A stretch of 64,000 nt of DNA from Trichopria drosophilae (lineage: Eukaryota > Arthropoda > Insecta > Hymenoptera > Diapriidae): assembly GCA_030407085.1 (NCBI GenBank), contig CM059584.1, forward strand, positions 66,225,501 to 66,289,500, read 5' to 3'. Positions 55,107-64,000 of the stretch are shown piece after piece (the first letter of the stretch is position 1; the number at the start of each line of letters is the position of its first letter). The translations under genes and the position numbers were made by a program. Below the pieces are notes generated by a model. That model did not search any database and was not told the DNA's origin. It worked only from the letters and a program-made list of their open reading frames with translations.

Positions 55107-55254
55107 TCATGGATAACCAGCTGTTATGATTTTGTCTACAGATCTCCGCGTATCAAAGATTGATATCCAGTGCTTGGCCCATCGACTGCCTCAACCCCAG
55201 GAACCGGGCCTTCAATGTCATCTTCTACTGTGATATTGTAAAATAATAGTTCAA

Positions 55255-57457
55255 TTAAAGTTTGTCATTTAAATGTTCAATCGCTGATGAGTTCACGATT
55301 CAAAATTGATTCTTTTAAAGATTATTTCAAAGTGAACTTTTTTCATGTTATTTTAATTACCGAAACTTGGCTTAATGCACAACATCTCGATAAATTCTAT
55401 AGCATTGATAATTATTGTTTGATATGACATGATGGACAGGATAAGCGAGGTGGAGGTGTTGCTGCTTACATTCACAAATCTTTTTCGTCTAAAATTGTTG
55501 ATCCGTCTGATAGTAATGAGCCCTGAATTCATTATGATAGAAATAAAGCATGAATATTCCACCCCAATACTTCTTTCGCGCACCGAATTTATCTTTACTT
55601 GAAGAATTTGAGGATTCTCTACATTTGATTGGTCAGAATTACAGTGATTTAATTATTTTTAGAGATCTTAATAAAAACACTGCAACTTTTGCTTACTTGC
55701 GGCAACTTGCTTTTGCTAATAATCTTGAGATTATTTCGTATAAATCGACTCATCACCGCTACCTGGCTGATACTTGGATAGACCTTTGGATAGTCTCACA
55801 ATTAGACAATGTTATCTCGTCCGACCAATGTATAGTTCCATTTATTGCGGTCATGAATTAATATCCATTGCATATCGCGCCTCTCATCCTCTATTGTTGG
55901 CAAGTAGTATTCCGTGCTGTAACCTTTATAATATCAATGTAAACGCCGTCATGAATGATATTGATACTATAAATTGCTCCGATTACATGAATTCGAACGA
56001 TGCGGATGTTATATGCGACTTTTACAGTTCCACGCTACTTGGCATTCTAAACACACATGCTCCCTTAGGCACCTTCCATCCTAAACATCAATGTATTCCT
56101 TGGCTCTCTAACGATTTGCGCGAACTTCTAAAAATTTATTGCAGAACCCGGGATGTGTCACTCAAACTGTCTATTAAACACGCTTGTTGTCAATATAAAA
56201 ATACGTTTATTGCAGCCCGTGACAACTATTACCGTCACAAAATCTCGAATCTCAACAATCCAAAGATTTTATGGTACGAATTGCGCTAGATGGGACTTGT
56301 TGGCTCTACAATTAATCAGTCAGAACTTTGTTGCTCAGTCAAGGACCTCGCACTATTCACTATTTCATGTTTCCCCTTATTAGTTCCGCATCTGTTAATC
56401 CATCTACTACCTTTAGCCATGATGACTATTATGACTCCCGTTTGTTCTTCAGCTACATTACTCCAGAGCTCATCTCCGAACACATTCGACGCGTTCAGAC
56501 TGAAGCGAAAGGTATTGATGAGCTTCCTATGAGCTTTTTAGTTAAAGTTATGCCAGCTATCTTTTCATATCTTCTAGATATTTTAAATTGCTCACTTCGA
56601 GCATCGGAATTTCCATCATTGTGGAAAAAAGCTCTTCTTTTACCTTTAGACAAAGCCAGCGCACCATCTAACCCATCACATTATAGACTCATATCCATCC
56701 TCTGCTGTTCATCTAAAATTCTTGAGCGAATCGTTCATGAACAGGTAACGGGTTTTCTTAATGAAAATGCCTGGTTTAACCAATACCAATCAGGGTTCAA
56801 ACGCGGCTATATCACTCAGACTGCGCTCTGGAATGTTACGAATAAGATATGCCTTGCCATGGATGAGGGTATGATTAGCATTGTAGTTCTTTGTGATTTC
56901 AGTCGAACGTTTGACACTGTTGACCATTCTGTTTTGCTAACTAATATTCGCGATGCTAACTTTTCGAACAATGATATTGAGAGGTTCCGCTCTTATCTGT
57001 CAAGTCGTCAGCAATGTGTACTAGGACGCAATGGACAAAAATCAGAATGGTTTTCTCTCGCCTCCGGGGTACCACAGGAATCGGTTTTAGGCCCCCTACT
57101 CTTCTCCGTATACATCAATGAGCTTCCATCAGTATTATGGTCTACGCGGCAAAATATCTATGCTGACGATATTCAAATCATGTTGAAACGTATGCCTTAT
57201 GATCTTGAGAATGGTATCAGCACAGTAAACTACGATGTTGATGAGTTTGTTGATTGGGCACTAGCTAATTACCTTACTATTAATGTAAACAAAACGAAAG
57301 CTATCATTATGAGAACTACGCGTGCAATTGGTGGGATTGATTTATTTTATACGAAGAAACTAACCGTCATGGGACAAGAATTACCTTGGTCTCATAGTGT
57401 AACGAATTTGGGAGTGATTATTGACAGCACTTTATCGTGTCATGGTCAGTTCCTAGG
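55255..57457 (+). pseudogene. LINE ORF2: AP endonuclease remnant and reverse transcriptase
   Basis: The endonuclease is readable in pieces: VCHLNVQSLMSS (about 55262-55297), LITETWLNAQ (about 55350-55380), RGGGVAAYIHKSF (about 55448-55488). Endonuclease sequence then continues through several frameshifts to about 56290. The RT lies in a 380-codon open frame (56328-57470) with FPSLWKKALLLPLDKASAPS, VVLCDFSRTFDTVDHSVLLT (first catalytic Asp), LASGVPQESVLGPLLF (Glu instead of Gly at the usual PQGS) and QNIYADDIQIML (YADD). It ends NLGVIIDSTLSCHGQF. The RT catalytic aspartates are intact but the endonuclease is destroyed. Confidence 0.8.
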
Positions 57458-57584
57458 CCCTAGGCCCTAGGTCGTCCGGTCCTTGTACAGTCGGTATAAG
57501 GGCCAATTAGCCTCAGACGGCAGAAAGGGCCGGAATACAAAAAAAAGAAAAGATTTATCTTCGGTCTAAAAAATAATATATATA
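57458..57584. other. Junction sequence with tandem CCTAGGC repeats
   Basis: cctaggccctaggccctagg at about 57452-57471 is a tandem palindromic heptamer at the point where LINE coding homology ends. The following GC-richer stretch to 57560 is not recognised and may be filler or another fragment. Confidence 0.4.
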
Positions 57585-58020
57585 CAGAGTGTCCCATTTT
57601 AAGTGTCCACCCCAAATATCTTGAAAATAACGCATTGTACAAAAAAAAATGTTTCAGACAAAAGTTTCAGGATTTTTTCTGGGCATTTTAAAGGCGACCT
57701 TTATTCGACCTTGGCCATGACCTTGAAGGTCATATCAAGGTCAAATTCAATTTTTTATATTGGAACCCCCATTTTTTATTGCATATTTGGAAAGAGCAGG
57801 AGATTTTACGTTCGGGTACATCCTTGTCCATGTCCGGAACAACGACCTTCAAGATCTTTTCAAGATTAAAGTATTTTTTTTTAACGGAAATCCCATTTTT
57901 TATTGTAGATTTGGAAAGAGTTGATAGTTGACATTCAAGTATGACCTTAAGGTTGTCCTGGATCACGACATTCCAGGTCATTCGAAGGTCAAAGTTGTTT
58001 TTTGTTTTTACCGGGAACCC

Positions 58021-58233
58021 CTAATTTTTTACAGTGGTTTTAGAAAGAGCTGAAATCTGAATTCCTCTCTCAGCTCTGGTGCAAAGCCTTTTTACAGTCT
58101 CTCTATTAGGATGACGCCTGTTCGGATATTTTTCAGCATAAAAGCGCGCTGCTAGCGAATAATTATCATCAGCTCGACCAACTTGACGAATCATATTCAC
58201 AATTTCATTAGGTGGATAATCACCCATGATCAC
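58021..58233 (-). pseudogene. DUF4817-type N-terminal domain, left (deleted) arm
   Basis: A 70-codon frame with IVNMIRQVGRADDNYSLAAR, FYAEKYPNRRHPNRETVKRL and CTRAERG is the helix-turn-helix DUF4817 domain found at the N-terminus of many insect transposase-like proteins. Right after it the sequence goes straight into the terminal repeat, so the DDE core is deleted in this arm. Confidence 0.8.
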
Positions 58234-58844
58234 TGTTCACAAAAAATAAAGAAAAAAAAACAAGATAAAACGAAAATAACCTTTCAATTACGACTAAGAA
58301 CAGAAATCCAAAGATTTTGTTACTGCTGGAGACTATATCACAATTTGCTAGTTTATGAAATAAACACTGAGTACAATTAGAATGAATGGCAATCGGCCTT
58401 CCGCACAAAAATAAACAATCTTTCAGTTATTCATATGAACAAAGGACGCTAAACCGAAAATCCTTCGGGACTAAGTGGTTTTGTTTTTCAGTTATTTTTC
58501 ATTTAGCGATTGGTATAAACAAAAAGGATGTTGACATATGGACGTTAATTTTATGAACGACTTTGTGGTAAAAATAAATAATAATTATCTTGTCCAGTGT
58601 TATTTGTTTTGAAAACAAAGTCACTCAGAAAATACACGTTCAGATGTAAATAACCTTTTTGTTTATACGAGTCACTGAATGAAAAATAACTATGAAAACA
58701 AAAAACCATTTCACCTCGAAATATTTTCGTTTTAGGCTCTTTTGTTCACTTGAATAACTGAAAGATTCTTAAGTTTCATACGGAAGGAGAATTGCCATTT
58801 ATTCTAGTTGCACGTAAGTTCCTTGTTTGTAAACCGTAATCATG

Positions 58845-59580
58845 GTTGATTGTCCACCTAAATAAATTGTAGATATAATTCGTCAAGTTGATCGAGGTGA
58901 GGATAATTATTCGCTAGCAGCCCGCTTTTATGCTGAAAAATGTCTGAACATGCGTCATCCTAATAGAAAGACTGTAAAAAGGCTTTGCACCAGAGCTGAG
59001 CACGGAAGTCTGAAAAGAGAGCGACGAAAATCAGGTGCTGGTGAAGAAAAATCTGTAGCTCCTGTAACATTTACTAGTGTATATCCTCATATCTCAACCA
59101 GATAAATCGAAAAACGTCATGGTATTCTAAAATCGAAGGCCAATCGATTTCTGAAAGCTCAAAAATTCCATCAATATCACATTCACATGCTTCGAAAATT
59201 AGAAGAGTCTGATTATCCTCGGCGTTTAACTTTTTGCAATTGAGTGCAAGAACTGGTGGAAGCATTTATTAAAATAGTACTGTTCAGCGATGAAACCACC
59301 TTCACCAATAGAGATGATGATAGTAGGCATATTATGCATTATTATACAGATTCTAATCCCGACTGGAAAAGACATTCAAAGTTTCAGCGCCAATAATCGC
59401 TTAACGTTGGGGTTGACATTGTGGATAATTACACTGTGGGACCAAATTTCTTTGAGGAACATTTAAATGGTAATAACGATGGATACAACCGCCGGTACAC
59501 GTGCTTGATGGTTTACTAAAACATTTTTACAGAGAAATTTAAGTGCTACGTTTTTTGGAAACATTATTTATCCATCATTA
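58845..59580 (+). pseudogene. Tc1/mariner-like transposase with DUF4817 N-terminus, right arm
   Basis: The reading starts CPPK and gives IVDIIRQVDRGEDNYSLAAR, FYAEKCLNMRHPNRKTVKRL (the same domain as the left arm), a basic linker, then KFHQYHIHMLRKLEESDYPR, IVLFSDETTFTNRDDDSRHI (catalytic-type Asp in FSDE), SLNVGVDIVDNYTVGPNFFE and EHLNG. These are the core motifs of the DUF4817/DDE family. In active relatives SLNVW(C/A)G replaces SLNVGVD. Several stops (about 59103, 59242, 59396, 59518) inactivate it, and the last catalytic residue region is not recognisable. Confidence 0.8.
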
Positions 59581-60904
59581 CGTAGATTTGCTGTTTTTAA
59601 AATAAGTGCAAGAATCTAATAAAAGTCATTTTTCGTCGTTTTTGCAAAATTGAAGTTTATTGTTAGATTTATCACTCTTTTATGTGGGGTTACCTTTAGT
59701 AATCCGAACAAAATACATGCAACGATGAAAACTTCATCTGAAGGTTACTATAGCATATTATAAACTATCGTGTCAGACATAAAATATCCCGTTCTTCCCA
59801 AATCCACAATAAAAAATAGGGATTTACATTAAAAAAACAACTATGACCTTGGAATTACCTCGAAGGTCGTGGATCAGGAATGGTCATTGTCATACTCAAA
59901 CGTCAACTATCAACTCTTTTCAAATCTACAATAAAAAATGGGATTCCCGTTAAGAAAACAACTTTGACCTTGAAAAGATCTCGAAGGTCGTTGTCCCGGA
60001 CATGGACAAGGTTGTACCTGAACGTAAAATTTCCTGCTCTTTCCAGATCTGCAATAAAAAATTGGGGTTCCCAATTTAAACAAATTGAATTTGACCTTGA
60101 TATGACCTTTAAGGTCATGGCCAAGGTCGAATAAAGGTTGCCGTTAAATTGCCCAGAAAAAATCTTGAAACTTTTGTCTGAAACATTTCTTTGTACAACG
60201 CGTTATTTTCAAGATATTTGGGGTGGACACTTAAAATGGGACACCCTGTATATGGGTGATTCTCCTGAAAAGTACACTGAAATGTGTCGCCAATGTCATT
60301 TGACTGTTTCGAAATGAAATACTATGATAAATAATATGTTGTTGCAATTTCCTATAAATTGATTCTTAAACTAGAATGTATTGACTAACTTTTCATGCAT
60401 ATAGACTAAATTTAAAATTTCTTTTTTATTTTGAAAGAAGCGTTGGAAACTTATTGTCAAATTTTAACAAAAAATGCTATTTAATGTATTTCCTTCCAGT
60501 AAAGTAACATAAAAATATAACTAATTTTTTGCAATGCTTTAAAAATTACTTTCAACTATGCTCTTTATAATGTATAAGGTGAATTACGCATAAATGTTGT
60601 TTTTCCATTTTATATCACTGCTTAATGTTTGTGTTTTTTTGTGAGTAAAAATTCCGGGTGATCTGCGAAGCCTCTCATTTTTGGGGGAAAAAAGTGAATC
60701 AACGCGCTAAAAATAAATGCTGCTGCCATAAAACTTAAGTATTCATTGGTCCTAACAAGATATTATAAGGATATTTGTTTACATCATACCGTTATTTAAT
60801 AACATTCAATAATATGTCGATTTGTGATCTCCGAAGCCTTTTTATAAAATATTTACTTAAATTGCAAAAGTTGATCATATTCGCTTGAAACTTATTACTC
60901 GGAG

Positions 60905-61215
60905 GTTTTTGGGGTCGCTGAATCCAAATGTGATGTCAGATTTTTAAATTTCAAAATGGCGGATCCAATATGGCGATCACAAAATTGTAAAAGTTGATCA
61001 TATTCGCTTGAAACTTATTAGGCGGGGGTTTTTGAGGTCGCTGAATCCAAATGTGATGTCAGATTTATAAATTTTAAAATGGCTGTTATAATATGGGGAT
61101 CAGAATTTGTAAAAATTGATCGCATTCGTTTGAAATTTACTACTCATTGTTTTTTGGGGTCGCTGAATCCAAATATGATGTCAGATATTAAAATTTCAAA
61201 ATAAAAATTGTAAAA
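60905..61215 (+). repeat. Left ~122-bp module array of the ATAT-target transposon
   Basis: Three tandem units with ggggtcgctg-type anchors at 60911, 61034 and 61156. Each reads gaatccaaatgtgatgtcag and aaatttcaaaatggcggatc with decay in the third. Confidence 0.9.
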
Positions 61216-61363
61216 ACAAATAAAAGAAATGTAAACCTTACATTGATCTCATAATACACATTTTTTTAACTCCGTGTGCAAAGTGCGACATTCACGCACT
61301 GTAAATTAGCGTGTGCTTACTAAGCACACTAGCATAAATTTTACTTAGCACTTATTTAACAAA

Positions 61364-62886
61364 GTGATACCTCACAGACTAAGATCGGCAACAAACATCA
61401 AACAAACGAGAAAAAACAGACTCCAAAAAATTGTTGAACAATTCTACGTTGAATACAGCCGTATTAGACAAGGTAAGAAAGATTGCAAAACGCGCAATAA
61501 CATTAAAATGCAAACATCTTATTTAAACGAGCCAATAAAGTCTTTGTATACAAAATTTTGTTTTGACGATATTAACATAAAAATTAGCTATTCGTATTTT
61601 ACAAAATTACTTCTTTTTTGGATCATTTCACCAAAAATTACTTCACGTGATACATGTTTATGCACCAAGCATGAAAACATAAAGTTACTTACACACTCTT
61701 TAATAAGCAACAACATTATCGCGGAAAAAAGCGTTACTGAAGTGATCGTTTCGATGGTTTGTAAATCAAATTCCGAACAGTATATGCTTAAAAAATGTGT
61801 GGATTGTCAACATATGAAAATTAAAATTGGCGATAATAAAAATAAAGACGATGAAGTTTGTTATCAGCAATGGATAACAAAAAAAGAGAAGATAATTTCT
61901 GCAAAAAAACAAAAAAAGAAATAGTTGTTCAATTAACAGTAAAAGATGAAATTAAAACAACGATAAGCAATATTCAAAGTATTTTTGAAACTCAGTGGTT
62001 AATTCCGTTTATGGCACATACTCAACGAATTACTCAACAATACAACGCGACGAAATTTATAAAGAATTCACTTTCCGACAGTGATGTGTTTATTTTAATG
62101 GATTGGAGTGAAAATTATCTTTGTAAATATTCACATGAACCACAATCGGTACATTTTGGAGCATCCAAGGAACCAGTATCCTTACATACAGGAATGGTAT
62201 ATTGCAAAGATTATTCGGAAGGCTTTTGCACATTTTCAAAAAATTTGGGCCACGATTCTGCGTCTATTATAGCTCATTTAAAACCAGTACTCGATAATGT
62301 TTTGACAAAGTTTTCGAAATTGAATACGATTCACTTCCAAAGTGATGGTCCTGCAACGCAGTACCGCAACAAAAGCATGTTTTGGCTTATCTGTTGCCTT
62401 TTTCCACAAATATACACCAATTTTGATAACATCGTTTATAACTACTTTGAAGCAGGCCACGGAAAAGGACCAGCGGATGGAATCGGCGGTTACATAAAAT
62501 GAACCGCTGACTCAATAGTTGCTCATGGTGTCGATATCAATAACTTTGAAATGCTAGTAACGACACTAAAAGAAAGTCGTACAAAAATCTTCATTGCGGA
62601 AATCAGTGAAGACGAAATTAATTGCATCGATGATAAATTATCGTAAAATCTTCTATCTTTTACCGGAACGATGAGTGTTCATCAATTCAAGTGGACCAGA
62701 TTCGATAAAGACATAATTCGATTCAATGAAATGAGCTGTTACGATTGTCCAATGACAGAAAATTGTGTACATTATCATTTAGGACAAGTAAAATTTGTGA
62801 ATAACGAGGTTGCAAAGAAAACTAAGAAATTGCGACTAGAAAACAACATAAAAGGAAAACCAGAAAATAATAATATTGTTTTGTAA
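61364..62886 (+). pseudogene. Transposase of the ATAT-target family (superfamily not assigned)
   Basis: Segments 61364-61924, 61858-62502 and 62671-62886 form one protein with a frameshift near 61910 and stops at 62500 and 62644. Blocks in order: YFTKLLLFWIISPKITSRDT with a Cys-rich part (CLCTKHENIK, CVDCQHMKIK), VFILMDWSENYLCKYSHEPQ with an Asp (MDWSENY), SVHFGASKEPVSLHTGMVYC, NLGHDSASIIAHLKPVL, IHFQSDGPATQYRNKSMFWL with Asp, and YFEAGHGKGPADGIGGYIK with Glu. Three acidic residues in these conserved blocks suggest a DDE-type catalytic triad (inference). The family occurs widely in insects and cnidarians as uncharacterised proteins. I cannot name the superfamily. The ATG at 61364 is the first in frame. 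Confidence 0.65.
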
Positions 62887-62984
62887 GAATATAATACTAT
62901 ATTAAGTAGTATTTGTAAACATTTTTGTACCGTTCTCAATAAATAATTATTAATTGTAAATTTTAAACTCTTTAATTTTAGAAT

Positions 62985-63150
62985 TCGATCTGCCATATTG
63001 GATCCGCCATCTTGAATTTAGCTTATCTGTCGATGGATTCATGATCAGCGACCCCGAAAACCCCTAAATACCCAGTTTCACCTTGATCAAATAACTTTTT
63101 AAGAATTCGGTCCGCCATATTGGATCTGCCATCTTGAATTCGAAATATTT
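62985..63150 (-). repeat. Right ~122-bp module array of the ATAT-target transposon
   Basis: Inverted units with tccgccatattggatctgcc, gatcagcgaccccgaaaacc and ttgatcaaataac. These are closer to the piggyBac version of the module than to the left array of the same element. Confidence 0.85.
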
Positions 63151-63449
63151 AACAATTTATAATCATCGACTAATGTAATTTGTGATTTTTATATGTATAT
63201 TGACTAATATTTAGCGTCCAATATAATAATATTCATCATTTAGCGTATAATCATTAATTACGATTTAAGAATGGTTATAGGAGTATATAATTAGTATAAT
63301 AACAATCATGAATTTTGCGTAACATTGGATTCTCAAAAAATTACGAAAACGTGTACTATTCAGGAGAAAATATACTAGGCTGATTAACAGACTATAGTCG
63401 TCGACTTTATGTTATCACATCATGAACATATCAAATATTGTCCACTAAA

Positions 63450-63481
63450 AAACCTGAGTATATATATATATATATATATAT
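63450..63481. repeat. Short (TA)n microsatellite
   Basis: About 28 bases of TA, just before the LINE C-terminal remnant. Confidence 0.9.
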
Positions 63482-63776
63482 GAAGTACATTTGGCGAGAG
63501 ATTCACACATCATTAACCATGCGGCCGGGTGACAATATATTTCGCATTCCATTCTGTAGAAACAAAACATATTCGAATTCTTTTATTGTCACTTCTTCTA
63601 AGTTATGGAACGCTTTACCATACTCTATACGCTGCGCTACGTCTACTGAGACTGTTAAAAGCAAATTATTAATTCATTCAACTTTTGATGTATGTCCCTT
63701 TTTCTCGAAAGGATTACAACAACGACTGACAGGAGCCATGACAATTAAAAATATATATTATAATATAATAACTTAA
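63480..63776 (+). pseudogene. LINE ORF2 C-terminal end
   Basis: The frame carries MRPGDNIFRIPFCRNKTYSN, SFIVTSSKLWNALPYSIRC and TVKSKLLIHST, the usual C-terminal block of CR1/I/Jockey-type ORF2 proteins (a basic loop, then LWNxLP, then a helix). It ends at 63774-63776. Same strand as the LINE at 54338-57457 and on the far side of two nested transposons, so it is probably that element's 3' end. A direct match cannot be made because the overlapping part is deleted. Confidence 0.65.
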
Positions 63777-63779
63777 ATA

Positions 63780-64000
63780 ATTAATTGCTTAAAAATAATA
63801 AAATTTGTTTAGGATTATGCAAAATAATAACTAAATTAAGGCAAGACAATATTTTTGTTTATCTCTTATGAAACGCCGTAAAAGATATTACATATATACA
63901 TTTCCGTAAACAGCCATTATACGCGATGTTCACGATGATTAACATGTATAGAAACGGAATCACATTATACTTACGAGAAAAAAACTCGGCGCCGATACGT
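63780..64000. other. AT-rich window end
   Basis: Nothing recognised. It may be the LINE 3' untranslated region and flank. Confidence 0.4.

Larger units (their letters stand above)
54338..57457 (+). mobile_element. CR1/I-like LINE, 5' and middle part
   Basis: ORF1 and ORF2 remains of a plus-strand LINE with AP-endonuclease and RT. The coding homology ends abruptly after the IIDSTLSCHGQF block at about 57457. What appears to be the C-terminal end of the same kind of protein is at 63480-63776, beyond two nested transposons. The segment between them in the protein is missing. Confidence 0.8.
57585..60248. mobile_element. Palindromic Tc1/mariner-like element with ~440-bp inverted ends and TA target
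   Basis: Ends are CAGAGTGTCCCATTTTAAGT at 57585 and the complement CAGGGTGTCCCATTTTAAGT ending at 60248, flanked by TA (57583-57584 and 60249-60250). The inverted match extends about 440 bases through AAGGTCA-rich sequence, then continues: the left half also holds an inverted copy of the transposase N-terminus (58021-58233) and of its upstream region (58420-58530 against 58660-58775). The element is thus two head-to-head halves meeting near 58600. The right half has about 620 additional bases of transposase core. Confidence 0.85.
60254..63369 (+). mobile_element. ATAT-target TIR transposon, longer copy with transposase
   Basis: The left terminus GGGTGATTCTCCTGAAAAGT at 60254 and the right terminus (gtactattcaggagaaa, ending near 63369) form a short inverted repeat. 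ATAT flanks both sides (60250-60253 and 63370-63373). The right end has lost a few terminal bases compared with the 39730 copy. It is inserted against the very end of the 57585-60248 element. Interior: a left array of ~122-bp modules, a transposase gene and a right inverted array. Confidence 0.8.

Overview
The window is repeat-rich, AT-rich animal DNA, most likely from an insect. It carries BEL/Pao, R4/Dong-like, CR1/I/Jockey-like, Penelope, piggyBac, Tc1/mariner-like and Polinton/Maverick sequences, long GA, CA and TA microsatellites, and no operon-like gene order. A hymenopteran is plausible but not shown. I see no complete host gene. The only stretch resembling a host exon is 47415-47580. 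Nearly everything else that can be named is a transposable element, mostly broken and often nested.

Layout. 1-5816: two minus-strand copies of a non-LTR retrotransposon with an RT, a CCHC finger and a restriction-like endonuclease (R4/Dong type), separated by a TAA-type repeat and an orphan fragment. 5817 to about 10340: a decayed BEL/Pao LTR element that has lost its 5' part. 10905-11720: scrambled LINE pieces. 12972-14224: a Penelope-like element bounded by a 129-bp inverted repeat. 15354-17135: a DNA transposon without a visible transposase, with terminal inverted repeats and opposed subterminal arrays of a GACAAAATATCCGC unit. 19690-21310: two tandem-repeat blocks. 22095-22197: a perfect 33-bp inverted repeat. 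22306-23318: LINE C-terminal remains split by a 525-bp SINE-like insertion with a 12-bp target duplication and a tRNA-Gly half at one end. 23860-27030: further LINE relics.

28194-32790 is the best preserved element, a minus-strand LINE with intact ORF1 (346 codons) and ORF2 (975 codons, endonuclease plus RT). It lies exactly between two (GA)n microsatellite blocks. 34233 to about 45600 is a degraded Polinton/Maverick (adintovirus-like) provirus with a packaging ATPase, a basic-hydrophobic protein, an integrase with chromodomain, structural-type proteins, a major capsid protein and an adenain-type protease. No DNA polymerase B was found. It has been invaded by a TIR transposon (39730-41616, ATAT target) and by a piggyBac relic (42259-43818, TTAA target).

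45725-53272 holds a GC-rich island, the candidate exon, a ~145-bp tandem repeat and another TIR transposon with transposase remains. 54338-57457 and 63480-63776 are the two ends of one plus-strand LINE. Between them sit a head-to-head palindromic Tc1/mariner-like element (57585-60248) and, abutting it, the transposase-bearing copy (60254-63369) of the family inserted at 39730.

The elements relate to one another by nesting, by internal-deletion derivatives beside longer relatives, and by a ~122-bp repeat module that decorates the ends of two unrelated transposon families. These relations are the main interest of the window.
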